This document shows, piece after piece, positions 7,799 through 15,851 of a stretch of 64,000 nt of DNA. The notes beneath the pieces were generated by a model, which saw nothing but the letters and a program-made list of their open reading frames with translations, did no database searches and had not been told where the DNA came from. Position 1 is the first letter of the stretch. Every line of letters starts with the position of its first letter. The position numbers and the translations under genes are program-made. The stretch lies in contig JAZNYK010000016.1 of NCBI GenBank assembly GCA_045594425.1, positions 1 to 64,000 on the forward strand. Direction: 5' to 3'. This stretch comes from RGIG1681 sp045594425 (GTDB lineage Bacteria; Bacillota; Clostridia; Christensenellales; UBA1242).

Positions 7799-8296
7799 AT
7801 GATTAGTATAGTTTTGGTTGAACCAGAAATTCCACAAAACGCTGGAAATATTGTTAGAACTTGCGCGGCAATTGGCGCAAACCTTTATATGGTTAAACCT
7901 CTTGGATTTATTTTAGATGACAAACACTTTAAACGTGCAGGAATGGATTATAAAGATTTCGCAAATGTTACTGTTGTTGATTCGTTTGCTGAAATTTTAA
8001 ACAATAACCCAAATGCACAATTTTATTATGCTAGCACAAAATCCCACAAAACCCATGTTGATGTTAGTTATCCAGATGGATGCTTTATTGTTTTTGGCAA
8101 AGAAAGTTATGGATTAAGCGAGAATATCTTAAAAAACAACTATGACAAATGCGTGCGCATCCCAATGACAAGCAGAGCCAGAAGTTTAAACTTAAGCAAT
8201 TCTGTTGCCATCATTGCTTATGAAGCGATGCGTCAGCAAAACTTTGCTGGTCTTCAAGATTTCGGCGAACTCACAGGTAGAATCGAAAACGATTAA
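7799..8296 (+). CDS. trmL: tRNA (cytidine(34)-2'-O)-methyltransferase
   Basis: SpoU-family 2'-O-methyltransferase of 165 residues, matching TrmL (YibK), which methylates the wobble ribose of tRNA-Leu. The SPOUT signatures are clear: the N-terminal EPEIPQNAGNIVRTCAA, the cofactor-knot FGKESYGLSE and the terminal IPM...RSLNLSNSVAI. It is a single-gene unit with its own promoter and a terminator shared with the convergent ThrRS-like gene. Confidence 0.93.
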   Translation: MISIVLVEPEIPQNAGNIVRTCAAIGANLYMVKPLGFILDDKHFKRAGMDYKDFANVTVVDSFAEILNNNPNAQFYYASTKSHKTHVDVSYPDGCFIVFGKESYGLSENILKNNYDKCVRIPMTSRARSLNLSNSVAIIAYEAMRQQNFAGLQDFGELTGRIEND

Positions 8297-8304
8297 TAAA
8301 AAAT

Positions 8305-8330
8305 AAAAACTCACCAAATGGTGAGTTTTT
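8305..8330. terminator. bidirectional terminator
   Basis: AAAAACTCACC / GGTGAGTTTTT with an AAAT loop between trmL and the ThrRS-like gene. Confidence 0.9.
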
Positions 8331-8331
8331 A

Positions 8332-9780
8332 TTATGACAAAGAGCCGTAGAATATTGGTCTTTTGCTTATATATTTTGAAAGTGCAATCGGTCTGAATGG
8401 ATAATCTTTGATTTGTTCTTTTATAAAGATTTCAAGTTGTTCTTTGCTCATTTCAAGAACTTGATTGTTTAATCTGTCATTAACTTTAAATTTTGCACCA
8501 CCAACTTCACTATCGCCAACCACAATCACATAAGGCACCCATTCTTGTCTTGCACGAACCAGTTTTTTTCCAAGTTTTTCATTTCTATCGTCAATATCGA
8601 ATCGAACTCCACAAAAATTTAAACTTTCACAAAATCTTAAATGAGCATCATTACTTACTGGCAAAATTCGAAGTTGAACTGGTGAAAGCCAAAGTGGAAG
8701 AACTGGTCTATCAAGTTTTAATGCTTCTTCTAAAATTGCATACATACATCTTTCAACTGCACCAACTGAAGAATGAATAATGACGCAATTTTCTTTTTCA
8801 CCATTTTCATTTGAATAAACTATGTTATAAACTTTTCCCTCTTTTACATCAAATTGAACTGTAGACAATTGTTGATTTCCATGCACACTATCAATTGATT
8901 GCCATTCATGCTTCATTGCCCAATAATGTTTCATTGAATCAAGTCTTTCAACAAACAATGGTTTATTTGAAAATTTCACAAGTTCAAGAAGGTCATTTTT
9001 ATATTTTGAATAGAAATTTTCAACAATTCGTAGAACATTTGCAAATTTTATCCCCATTCCAGAGTTCAATTCTTCATACTTCTTATAAATATCTTTATAT
9101 TCAATTATTGCTTGAGGTTCATCTTTACAAAAACAATGAATGTCCGCCATATGAAAAAATCTATCACGCTTAAGTCCAGAAAGTTCTCCAGATTTTTCAT
9201 ATCTAAAATTTTCAGAATATTCAAAAAATCTTAATGGCAATTGTTTATAACTAAACGATGCCTGCTGAACCATTTTAAACAATCCAAAGTCTGCAGCAAA
9301 TCTTAATATAAACTCTTTGTTTGGGTCATCAGGAACTTTTACTGAATAATGTCTTTCATGAAAAGAACCACACTGCGCTTTTATTTGTTCATCCGCCTTG
9401 TTATAAAATAATGGCGAACCAATTTCCATTGCTCCTAAATCATATTTAGCCACTCTTTCTTGCCAATCACGAATCAAGTTAAACATCAATTGACCATTTG
9501 GATACATTCTGTGATTTCCACTATCACTTGAACTTTCATTATCAGCAAGTTCAAGTCTTTTCATCTCTTTTATTGATGGCGCTTCAGATTTAGCCTCGCC
9601 AGAAAGTTCTTCTGCTTTAACATAATCAATAAGTTCTTCATATCCATATTTTTGCAATATTTCTAAAGCCTCATTTTTATCTTCTAAATTTAATATAATT
9701 TCACTGCCATCAGGCATTAACAAAAAATAATCTCTTTTAATATTTTTTACAATTTCTTCTCTATTTTTAATGTTTTCCAT
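8332..9780 (-). CDS. second threonine--tRNA ligase, archaeal type without editing domain
   Basis: Class II synthetase of 482 residues with ThrRS hallmarks. Motif 2 is FRYEKSGELSGLKRDRFF (about 193-210). The zinc ligands are Cys137 (AQCGSF), His215 (DIHCFC) and His336 (IIHSSVG). Motif 3 is GAVERCMYAIL, followed by an anticodon-binding domain (about 360-445) and an archaeal-style end (SKRPIF). The N-terminal ~95 residues resemble the linker after the archaeal editing domain; no TGS or editing domain is present. The motif 2 wording is closer to archaeal ThrRS than to the full-length thrS at 61569-63482. A GGAG site lies before the ATG and a leader-peptide attenuator lies upstream. A role as a starvation- or inhibitor-induced back-up enzyme is inference. 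Confidence 0.85.
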   Translation of the reverse strand: MENIKNREEIVKNIKRDYFLLMPDGSEIILNLEDKNEALEILQKYGYEELIDYVKAEELSGEAKSEAPSIKEMKRLELADNESSSDSGNHRMYPNGQLMFNLIRDWQERVAKYDLGAMEIGSPLFYNKADEQIKAQCGSFHERHYSVKVPDDPNKEFILRFAADFGLFKMVQQASFSYKQLPLRFFEYSENFRYEKSGELSGLKRDRFFHMADIHCFCKDEPQAIIEYKDIYKKYEELNSGMGIKFANVLRIVENFYSKYKNDLLELVKFSNKPLFVERLDSMKHYWAMKHEWQSIDSVHGNQQLSTVQFDVKEGKVYNIVYSNENGEKENCVIIHSSVGAVERCMYAILEEALKLDRPVLPLWLSPVQLRILPVSNDAHLRFCESLNFCGVRFDIDDRNEKLGKKLVRARQEWVPYVIVVGDSEVGGAKFKVNDRLNNQVLEMSKEQLEIFIKEQIKDYPFRPIALSKYISKRPIFYGSLS

Positions 9781-9835
9781 ATAATATTTCTCCTATTTTT
9801 AAATAATTTTGCGTTTTTATTTTAAAATCAAACAG

Positions 9836-9889
9836 TTAAACACAACCCTTTCGGGTGATAATTTTTAGTCTTTTAAAAACAATAATCAT
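9836..9889 (-). CDS. second short leader reading frame upstream of ThrRS-like gene
   Basis: A 17-codon frame (MIIVFKRLKIITRKGCV) with GGAG seven bases before its ATG. It lies between the tandem terminators and the ThrRS-like start. It contains one Thr codon inside a small ACCC-GAAA-GGGT hairpin. It could be a translated leader that couples to the synthetase or a chance frame. Confidence 0.4.
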   Translation of the reverse strand: MIIVFKRLKIITRKGCV

Positions 9890-9902
9890 AATTTTCTCCA
9901 AT

Positions 9903-9930
9903 AAAAAACAGCAACCATTTTTGGCTGCTG
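9903..9930 (-). terminator. attenuator terminator 2
   Basis: In the - strand RNA, CAGCAGCC (9923-9930) pairs with GGTTGCTG (9909-9916, one G-U pair), followed by six T. The 15-base 3' half TAAAAAACAGCAACC (+ strand) is identical to that of terminator 1, so the two look duplicated. Confidence 0.75.
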
Positions 9931-9943
9931 CTATCAAACAAAT

Positions 9944-9976
9944 AAAAAACAGCAACCTGGAGTTTTGTTGCTGTTT
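9944..9976 (-). terminator. attenuator terminator 1
   Basis: AAACAGCAAC (9967-9976) pairs with GTTGCTGTTT (9947-9956) over a 10-base loop, followed by a T run. It lies 35 bases after the leader-peptide stop. A competing pairing is possible between 9998-10007 and 9959-9968 (9 of 10 pairs). Confidence 0.8.
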
Positions 9977-10011
9977 GAATTTTCTTTTTCCTCACACACA
10001 AAACACCATAT

Positions 10012-10068
10012 CTATTTAGATACGGTTGTGGTGGTTCTATTAAGTTTTGAAATAATGAATTGTTTCAT
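10012..10068 (-). CDS. threonine-rich leader peptide
   Basis: An 18-codon frame with an ideal AAGGAG site eight bases before the ATG. It encodes MKQFIISKLNRTTTTVSK, with four consecutive Thr codons (ACC ACC ACA ACC, 10024-10035) just before the stop. It starts about 17 bases after the predicted transcription start and is followed by terminators and then a ThrRS gene. This is the layout of ribosome-mediated attenuation of the E. coli thr-leader kind. The peptide itself probably has no function; stalling at the Thr codons would be the signal. Confidence 0.85.
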   Translation of the reverse strand: MKQFIISKLNRTTTTVSK

Positions 10069-10091
10069 AATTCTCACTCCTTAATAACACA

Positions 10092-10120
10092 AGTATAAAC
10101 AAAATTAATAGCATTGTCAA
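10092..10120 (-). promoter_or_regulatory. strong sigma-A promoter of the Thr leader
   Basis: On the - strand TTGACA (10115-10120) and TATACT (10092-10097) with a 17-base spacer, immediately downstream of prs and 24 bases before the leader-peptide ATG. Confidence 0.85.
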
Positions 10121-10140
10121 TAGTTATAAAAACAAAATTA

Positions 10141-11223
10141 TTATTTTTCTGATTGCAAAAGTTTTCTTAACTGGTCAGTTGTGTTAATCACAGAACCAAG
10201 ACTCTTTTCAGTATTTATAACATTGATGACCTTTGCTATAAACCTTGTAATATCAACTTCAACAAACCAGTCCCTACTTTTTATTTCATCACTTAAAAAT
10301 GACGCATTGGTTGCATAAACTTTTGAAATTAAACCTTGCTTGTGATATTCATCAAACTTTTCAAGTCCATTTGTGAAGAATGCAAATGTTGTAATTGAAT
10401 AAACATTTTTGCAACCCCTTTCCTTCATCATATTTGCAATATCAATAATACTTTCACCAGATGACAACATATCATCAATTATTAAAATGTTTTTTCCACT
10501 AACATCTGGACCAATATATTCATGCTGAATAATCGGATTTTTTCCATCCACAATTTTTGTGTAATCTCTTCTTTTATAACACAAACCAAGGTCTAAATTT
10601 AACGTGCCAGCATATCTTCTAGACCTATCCATAGCACCAACATCTGGGCTTATTATAATCATTTTATCTTTTGAAATTTCGCTACGTTCATTTTGGATAA
10701 ACTTTTTTAATATAGAATAAATTGGAAATATTGAATCAAAACTTCCTGTTGGAATTGTGTTTTGCATTTCTGGGTCATGCAAGTCAAATGTGATAATATT
10801 ATTCACACCCAAATATTCAAAATAACGAAGAGCCATTGCACAGTCTAACGATTCCCTTCCATTTCTTCTATGTTGACGTGAAGCATACATAAGTGGAAGA
10901 ACCAAAGTTATTCTTTTTGCTTTTCCGTTTATGGCTGAAATTGTTCTAACTATATCCAAATAATGGTCATCAGGACTCAACCTGTTTTCGTGTCCATACA
11001 TTTTGTAGGTGCAAGAATAGTTGCCAATGTCCGCAACAATAAAAATGTCTTTATTTCTCACACTTTCTTTAATTTGAACCTTTGACTCTCCATTTGAAAA
11101 CCTTGGGTTTTCAATGTCTATTATATAGTTTTTATCAACTCCTGTGATTTTGCATATTTCTTTGTTTAGTTTTTCTGCACGGTCCTGAAAACCCTTTAAA
11201 ACTATTATACCTAAATTATCCAA
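10141..11223 (-). CDS. prs: ribose-phosphate diphosphokinase
   Basis: PRPP synthetase of 360 residues, making 5-phosphoribosyl diphosphate from ribose 5-phosphate and ATP for nucleotide, His and Trp synthesis. Visible signatures are LPLMYASRQHRRNGRESL (the ATP-binding flexible loop) and the PRPP loop NILIIDDMLSSGESI. FDLHDPEMQ carries the catalytic metal-binding His region. It is about 45 residues longer than the usual ~315, with extra sequence around the YGHENRLSPDDHY segment and at the C-terminus. Longer versions occur in Clostridia. AGGAGG lies before the ATG. It is a single-gene unit. Confidence 0.9.
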   Translation of the reverse strand: MDNLGIIVLKGFQDRAEKLNKEICKITGVDKNYIIDIENPRFSNGESKVQIKESVRNKDIFIVADIGNYSCTYKMYGHENRLSPDDHYLDIVRTISAINGKAKRITLVLPLMYASRQHRRNGRESLDCAMALRYFEYLGVNNIITFDLHDPEMQNTIPTGSFDSIFPIYSILKKFIQNERSEISKDKMIIISPDVGAMDRSRRYAGTLNLDLGLCYKRRDYTKIVDGKNPIIQHEYIGPDVSGKNILIIDDMLSSGESIIDIANMMKERGCKNVYSITTFAFFTNGLEKFDEYHKQGLISKVYATNASFLSDEIKSRDWFVEVDITRFIAKVINVINTEKSLGSVINTTDQLRKLLQSEK

Positions 11224-11289
11224 AATAACCTCCTATCTTTTGTATTAGTAATTTTATAATATATTATAAAAAATATTTTTCAAACCATT

Positions 11290-11967
11290 TTAAAGGTTAG
11301 TAAATAAATTTAGCAAAAATCCATATTCTTTAATTTCTTTTTTCAGTGCTGGAACATTCGGTAAGAATTTTTCAACCAAAGTCCAAAACTTTTTGCTATG
11401 ATTCATTTCTACCAAATGGCAAAGTTCATGAACGATAACATAGTCTATAACGCGAGGCGGAAGCATTATAACTCGCCAATTAAAACAAACTGACCCCAAT
11501 GAATTGCAGGAACCCCATTTGCCTTTACTATCCGAAATTTTCATTGCTTTTGATTTAAGTCTTATTCTATTTTCAATAAATGCAAGCCTGTCAGCAAGAA
11601 TCTTTTTCGCCACTTTTTTATACCATGACTTCATTGTTTTTAAAATCTTTTCTGGCTCTGTTTTCTTTGGTAATAAGATTTGAAATGAATCATTAGTTTC
11701 TATCTTTTTAACATCCGCCATAACAAGTGAATATCTGTTTCCATAAAGCATAAATTTTTGGTAGTGAATAATGTCGTCATATTTGTCTTTTGTGCTATTT
11801 ACTAACATCAATTTTGACTTTATCCAAGCCTGCTTTTCTTCAACAAATTTGTTTATTGTTTCATCTTTCATTGAAAGTGGCGCCTTGACCAAAACCACTC
11901 CATCTTTTAACACTGTTAATGACAATGTTTTTCTATTTGACCTTTCTATATAATCTGGAACTATCAC
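11290..11967 (-). CDS. YgjP-like zinc metallopeptidase-fold protein (DUF45)
   Basis: A 225-residue protein of the YgjP/DUF45 family, related to WLM/SprT-type zinc peptidases. The zinc motif HELCH is followed by MNHSKKFW, with the family signature WGSCNSLGSVCFNWRVIMLP before it. The N-terminal half is beta-rich, as expected. Members are often near restriction or repair genes, but here it stands alone. The substrate is unknown. Confidence 0.87.
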   Translation of the reverse strand: MIVPDYIERSNRKTLSLTVLKDGVVLVKAPLSMKDETINKFVEEKQAWIKSKLMLVNSTKDKYDDIIHYQKFMLYGNRYSLVMADVKKIETNDSFQILLPKKTEPEKILKTMKSWYKKVAKKILADRLAFIENRIRLKSKAMKISDSKGKWGSCNSLGSVCFNWRVIMLPPRVIDYVIVHELCHLVEMNHSKKFWTLVEKFLPNVPALKKEIKEYGFLLNLFTNL

Positions 11968-12195
11968 GTTTTTACTCCTAATAACCCCTTAATTATACAA
12001 CATGGGTGCAAAATTTTAAACTTTTTTTGAGTATCAAAATTTTTATTTAGATGTTATTTTTGATAACTTCAAGAAATTATTTGTCGCAAACGCTGTAAAC
12101 TCGCCAATTTATTTGACTTAAAATTCAATATTGACTATTATTATATTAAGTATAATTATGTGCTTTTACGTAAAATAACATTAAGGAACAAGTCT

Positions 12196-14616
12196 ATGAA
12201 AAATATTGATAGTGATTTGATTCGCGGAAACATTGACACCATCATTTTAAAAACAATGCTTGATGGTGATAAATATGGCCTTGATATCATCAAGGAAGTT
12301 GAATCACGCAGTAACGGAACTTATGAACTTAAACAACCAACACTCTACAGTTGTTTAAAACGTCTTGAAAACCAACAACTTATTTCTTCTTATTGGCTAG
12401 ATAGCGATATCGGTGGCAGAAGACACTACTATAAACTCACCGACAAAGGTCATGAAACACTACAAAAAAAGCAAGAAGAATGGGCAAAGTCTAAATTTAT
12501 TATCGACAACCTTTTAAGCAACTATAACTATGACGAATATAGACTGGTTAAAAAAGACGATTATGACAAAATCATTGAAGGCAAACAATTTGTTTATGAA
12601 TCACCAAACTCACCTGTTTCTGAAACACCTTTAGAGCCTTTTGAAAATAGTGAAACTGAATATGAAATGCCAACTGACGAAAATGATGAAGACTATGTTA
12701 GAGTAAATGACGAAAGTGACCTTAATGAATTTAATGAACTTGAAAGCACAGCAGACCAAGAAAATTATCATGAATCATCACCTGTTGCTGAACAGTATAA
12801 CGATGAAGAACTTAAACAAATTGATTTTACTTCAGTTGAAAATGATGATGACAAAAAAGAAATTGACTTTAACTATGGCTACAACCAAGAAGAAGATTCT
12901 GTTTTAGATGAAGTTGATTCAGATGATTCTGAAACCGATAACTATGGCTTAAATTTTGATGAAAATAGTGAACGTGAAAATTTGCTTGAACCATCAACAA
13001 AAAGACACTATTATGTTCAAATTGATGACGAAGACAAAACCTTTGATGAAGTTGATGAAGATGAAGTAAATATAGAACCTTCTGACATAAACAATTCTGA
13101 CGATGAAGACGAGTCTTCTGAAATTGAATATTTTGCAAACAACATTTCTGAAGATGAATCTCTTGAAGATGAACCTGAAGAAACAATCTCTTATGAACAA
13201 GTTGACCAATCTTCTTTTGAAAACAATATTTTAAAAAGATTAAGGTCACAAGATGAAGAAGAAATTAACACCTATTATGGTGACCAAAAGTCTTATGTAA
13301 ATCATCTTAATTTAAATGACGAACTTGAAAATGTTGATGTTGTTCAATCAAGCATGCTTGACATCACAAATAGTTCTCTTGAAAACGATGTTGATGAAAC
13401 AATTAGTGAATTCTCTGCTGCAATCGATGAATTAAACAATTTTTCTTTTGCTGAAGCCGAAGAAGAACCTGAAGAAATCGAAGAACCTGAAGAAGACCCA
13501 CACACTCAAGAAAATATTAATAACTTTGTTAAAGATGAACACTTGCTTGTTGTTAAACCTGGCGAAATTGAATATGATGACGAGTTTACAAATGAACTTA
13601 ACGAACTCAATCGCAATAAAAATAATGGCTTCTTTAACAGTTTTGATAACCCAGACTATGAAGTAACAAAGCAAAAATCAGAACCAATTCAAAATACATA
13701 TGACTTTGACTACAATCAAACAGACTCATCTGACGCATCATATGAATCCATTGAAAACGATTCAACTTATGATGACCTAGACGATAATTCTAATGATGTA
13801 TTCAACTTCTCTTTTGCTGAACATCGTGAAGAGCCAGAAGAAACTCAAGATTACTCAAAACCACAAGCGACAAATCCTTATGATTTTGACGAAATTATTT
13901 CAAATAATGCAACCAGTTACACAAGCCAATATACAGAACAAAACAACTACTCTGCTTTCACTCCAAGATATACAAGTGAAAACTACAAACAAAAACTTTC
14001 AAATCTTTCTGCTTATTCAAAAGTAACTGAAGAGAAACCAACCCCAAAAACAATTAATGAATCTGCATTAAGCAAAGCAAAGGACATTGAAACTCTTAAA
14101 TCTGAATTTGAACAAGAAGGCATTAAAATTAAAGAGTTCAAAAAATATAATTCAACCGACCATTCTGAAAGAACATACTTGCTTTCAAATAAAATCAAAA
14201 TGGTAAACAGTTTGATTTTGTTGTTTGGATATGTGTTTGTGCTTTCAGCGGTTTATATCATTTTGAACAACACAAACTTTAAAGACAGTTTTGGATTCTC
14301 ATTCAAATATTTCTTGTTTGGTTTTATTCCTTTTGGAATTTATGCGGCTTATCACTTGATTATGTTCTGCATAAATCCATACAAAAAAGTTCCTGCAAAA
14401 CTCGCTCCAAGAATTTTGATATTTATATCACTAATAATCACAGTTCAACTTTTGCTTATCACCTATTGCGTTAACTTGCAACTTGGTTTTTATAGTTTCT
14501 CACAAGAACAATACAACCATTTGCTTTGGATAATTCCAACAGTTATCAGTTTTGCACCAATCTTTGCAAACGTGATTTATATTTCATTGTTCTATTCAAA
14601 GAATTTTAACGTTTAA
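12196..14616 (+). CDS. PadR-type DNA-binding domain fused to a long acidic region and four membrane segments
   Basis: An 806-residue protein. Residues 1-110 are a PadR winged helix: LIRGNIDTIILKTMLDGD, YGLDIIKEVESR, PTLYSCLKRLE, a GGRRHYYKLTDKG wing and a helical tail. Residues ~115-600 are extremely rich in Asp, Glu, Asn and Ser and are surely disordered. The C-terminus (about 670-800) has four hydrophobic helices (near 670-690, 704-726, 738-760 and 776-798). ATG at 12196 has AAGGA upstream; the longer GTG frame from 12160 has none. A membrane-tethered regulator is inference; the repeat-like acidic part has no recognisable domain. Confidence 0.85.
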   Translation: MKNIDSDLIRGNIDTIILKTMLDGDKYGLDIIKEVESRSNGTYELKQPTLYSCLKRLENQQLISSYWLDSDIGGRRHYYKLTDKGHETLQKKQEEWAKSKFIIDNLLSNYNYDEYRLVKKDDYDKIIEGKQFVYESPNSPVSETPLEPFENSETEYEMPTDENDEDYVRVNDESDLNEFNELESTADQENYHESSPVAEQYNDEELKQIDFTSVENDDDKKEIDFNYGYNQEEDSVLDEVDSDDSETDNYGLNFDENSERENLLEPSTKRHYYVQIDDEDKTFDEVDEDEVNIEPSDINNSDDEDESSEIEYFANNISEDESLEDEPEETISYEQVDQSSFENNILKRLRSQDEEEINTYYGDQKSYVNHLNLNDELENVDVVQSSMLDITNSSLENDVDETISEFSAAIDELNNFSFAEAEEEPEEIEEPEEDPHTQENINNFVKDEHLLVVKPGEIEYDDEFTNELNELNRNKNNGFFNSFDNPDYEVTKQKSEPIQNTYDFDYNQTDSSDASYESIENDSTYDDLDDNSNDVFNFSFAEHREEPEETQDYSKPQATNPYDFDEIISNNATSYTSQYTEQNNYSAFTPRYTSENYKQKLSNLSAYSKVTEEKPTPKTINESALSKAKDIETLKSEFEQEGIKIKEFKKYNSTDHSERTYLLSNKIKMVNSLILLFGYVFVLSAVYIILNNTNFKDSFGFSFKYFLFGFIPFGIYAAYHLIMFCINPYKKVPAKLAPRILIFISLIITVQLLLITYCVNLQLGFYSFSQEQYNHLLWIIPTVISFAPIFANVIYISLFYSKNFNV

Positions 14617-14662
14617 AAAATTGGCATACATTGTTTTTGAAACAAAAAAAACTTTCAAAATA

Positions 14663-14690
14663 AAAAAACACGGAACTTTCCGTGTTTTTT
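14663..14690. terminator. bidirectional terminator
   Basis: AACACGGAA / TTCCGTGTT with a CT loop and flanking A and T runs, between the PadR fusion and the RNase HI gene. Confidence 0.88.
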
Positions 14691-14692
14691 AT

Positions 14693-15565
14693 TTAAATTT
14701 CATTTGCGTGTTTTGCAATTTCGCCAGTTGCCAAAGCATCACAGCGATTGTTAAATTCGTTATCGGCATGACCTTTAACCTTGTTAAAGTTTACATTATG
14801 CTTTTGCATAAGCAAATCTAAATTTTGCCAAAGTTCAATGTTTTTCACTTGCTTTTTATCTGAACCGAGCCAGCCATTATTTTTCCAATTTTCAAGCCAT
14901 CCTTGTTTGATTGCATTAACAACATAAGCAGAATCTGAATAAAGTTCAACATTGCAAGGTTGTTTAAGCGAAGAAAGTGCAACAATGACTGCTGTGAGTT
15001 CCATTCTGTTATTTGTTGTGTTTTGTTCAAAACCAGAAATTTCCTTCTTGTGAGCACCATGCATAAGAACTGCTCCCCAACCGCCAGCACCTGGGTTTCC
15101 AGAGCAAGCACCATCGGTGTATATTACAACATTGTTATCTTTTAAAACATCATTCTTTTGACATTGAGTATCATTATTTAATGCTTTTTTTATAAAGCAG
15201 ATTTCATCAGCCAAATTCAACCTGTCAAACTCACCCAAAACACTACAATCAAGATTGTAATCGGTTTTCAAACTTGCAAGCCAGTCAATTGCAATTTTTG
15301 CGTTTTGCATAGGTTTTTCAATAAACACAACTTCAATCTTTTGTTTTGACTTGTTTTTTATTAAAGACTTTATAAACTTCTGGAAATGTTTTGAAACAAA
15401 ATTATATTTAATTTTTGCTATAACACAAACAAAGTCAAACCCATTTTCATAGTCAATATCACCAAAGTCGTCAAGTTCTGCAATGTTTAAATTCTGGTCT
15501 GCTAAACCATTTTTTAAAATTTGCATTTCATTTGAATCAAAATCATCAATTAAAACTAATTTCAT
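14693..15565 (-). CDS. RNase HI with an N-terminal flavodoxin-like domain
   Basis: A 290-residue protein. The C-terminal ~145 residues are RNase HI, which cuts the RNA strand of RNA-DNA hybrids. All four carboxylates are visible: IYTDGACSGNPG, NRMELTAV, YSDSAYVV and NRCDALA, plus VKGHADNEFNN. The N-terminal ~135 residues (KLVLIDDFDSNEMQILKNGL and onward) have alternating strands and helices like a short flavodoxin, but without a clear FMN phosphate loop. This assignment is tentative. ATG at 15565 has AGGAG at five bases; the longer frame to 15637 would run through the promoter area of the divergent tRNA. Confidence 0.85.
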   Translation of the reverse strand: MKLVLIDDFDSNEMQILKNGLADQNLNIAELDDFGDIDYENGFDFVCVIAKIKYNFVSKHFQKFIKSLIKNKSKQKIEVVFIEKPMQNAKIAIDWLASLKTDYNLDCSVLGEFDRLNLADEICFIKKALNNDTQCQKNDVLKDNNVVIYTDGACSGNPGAGGWGAVLMHGAHKKEISGFEQNTTNNRMELTAVIVALSSLKQPCNVELYSDSAYVVNAIKQGWLENWKNNGWLGSDKKQVKNIELWQNLDLLMQKHNVNFNKVKGHADNEFNNRCDALATGEIAKHANEI

Positions 15566-15627
15566 ATATTCTCCTATCAAGACAATATTAACACAAAATA
15601 ATATTTCTAACAATTGATTTAATTGTA

Positions 15628-15657
15628 TTGACAACAAAAAAATATTTATGCTATAAT
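15628..15657 (+). promoter_or_regulatory. promoter of tRNA-Trp
   Basis: TTGACA (15628-15633) and TATAAT (15652-15657) with an 18-base spacer, 11 bases before the tRNA. Confidence 0.8.
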
Positions 15658-15668
15658 CTTTCGTGTTT

Positions 15669-15742
15669 AGGGGTGTAGTTCATCGGTAGAATAAGAGTCT
15701 CCAAAACTCCTGAGGAGGGTTCGATTCCTTCCACCCCTGCCA
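15669..15742 (+). tRNA. tRNA-Trp (CCA anticodon)
   Basis: A 74-base cloverleaf with encoded CCA. The acceptor stem AGGGGTG pairs with CACCCCT and the discriminator is G, as in bacterial tRNA-Trp. The anticodon loop CTCCAAA carries CCA, and the T arm contains GGTTCGATTCC. There is an A-C mismatch at 27-43. It is a lone tRNA with its own promoter and terminator. Confidence 0.95.
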
Positions 15743-15746
15743 AATA

Positions 15747-15774
15747 AGAAGCCTTGAAAAAGGCTTCTTTTTTT
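15747..15774 (+). terminator. terminator after tRNA-Trp
   Basis: AGAAGCCTT / AAGGCTTCT with a GAAA loop, followed by a T run. Confidence 0.9.
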
Positions 15775-15851
15775 GTTGTTTGATGTTTTTTGTTTTGAAA
15801 ATATAAAACTGTATGCTAACATGATATTAGTATTTTTAAGGATGTTTTCTA

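Noticed and set aside
8332..9780. ThrRS-like gene as HisZ/HisRS or SerRS
   Set aside because: The zinc ligands, motif 2 wording and anticodon domain fit ThrRS; HisRS and SerRS landmarks are missing.
9781..10140. T-box upstream of the second ThrRS
   Set aside because: No AGGGUGGNACCGCG-type core is present; the leader has a Thr-rich peptide and plain terminators instead.
12869..13249. Antisense frames within the PadR fusion
   Set aside because: They arise from the biased GAA/GAT codons of the acidic region read backwards and have no ribosome sites or plausible composition.
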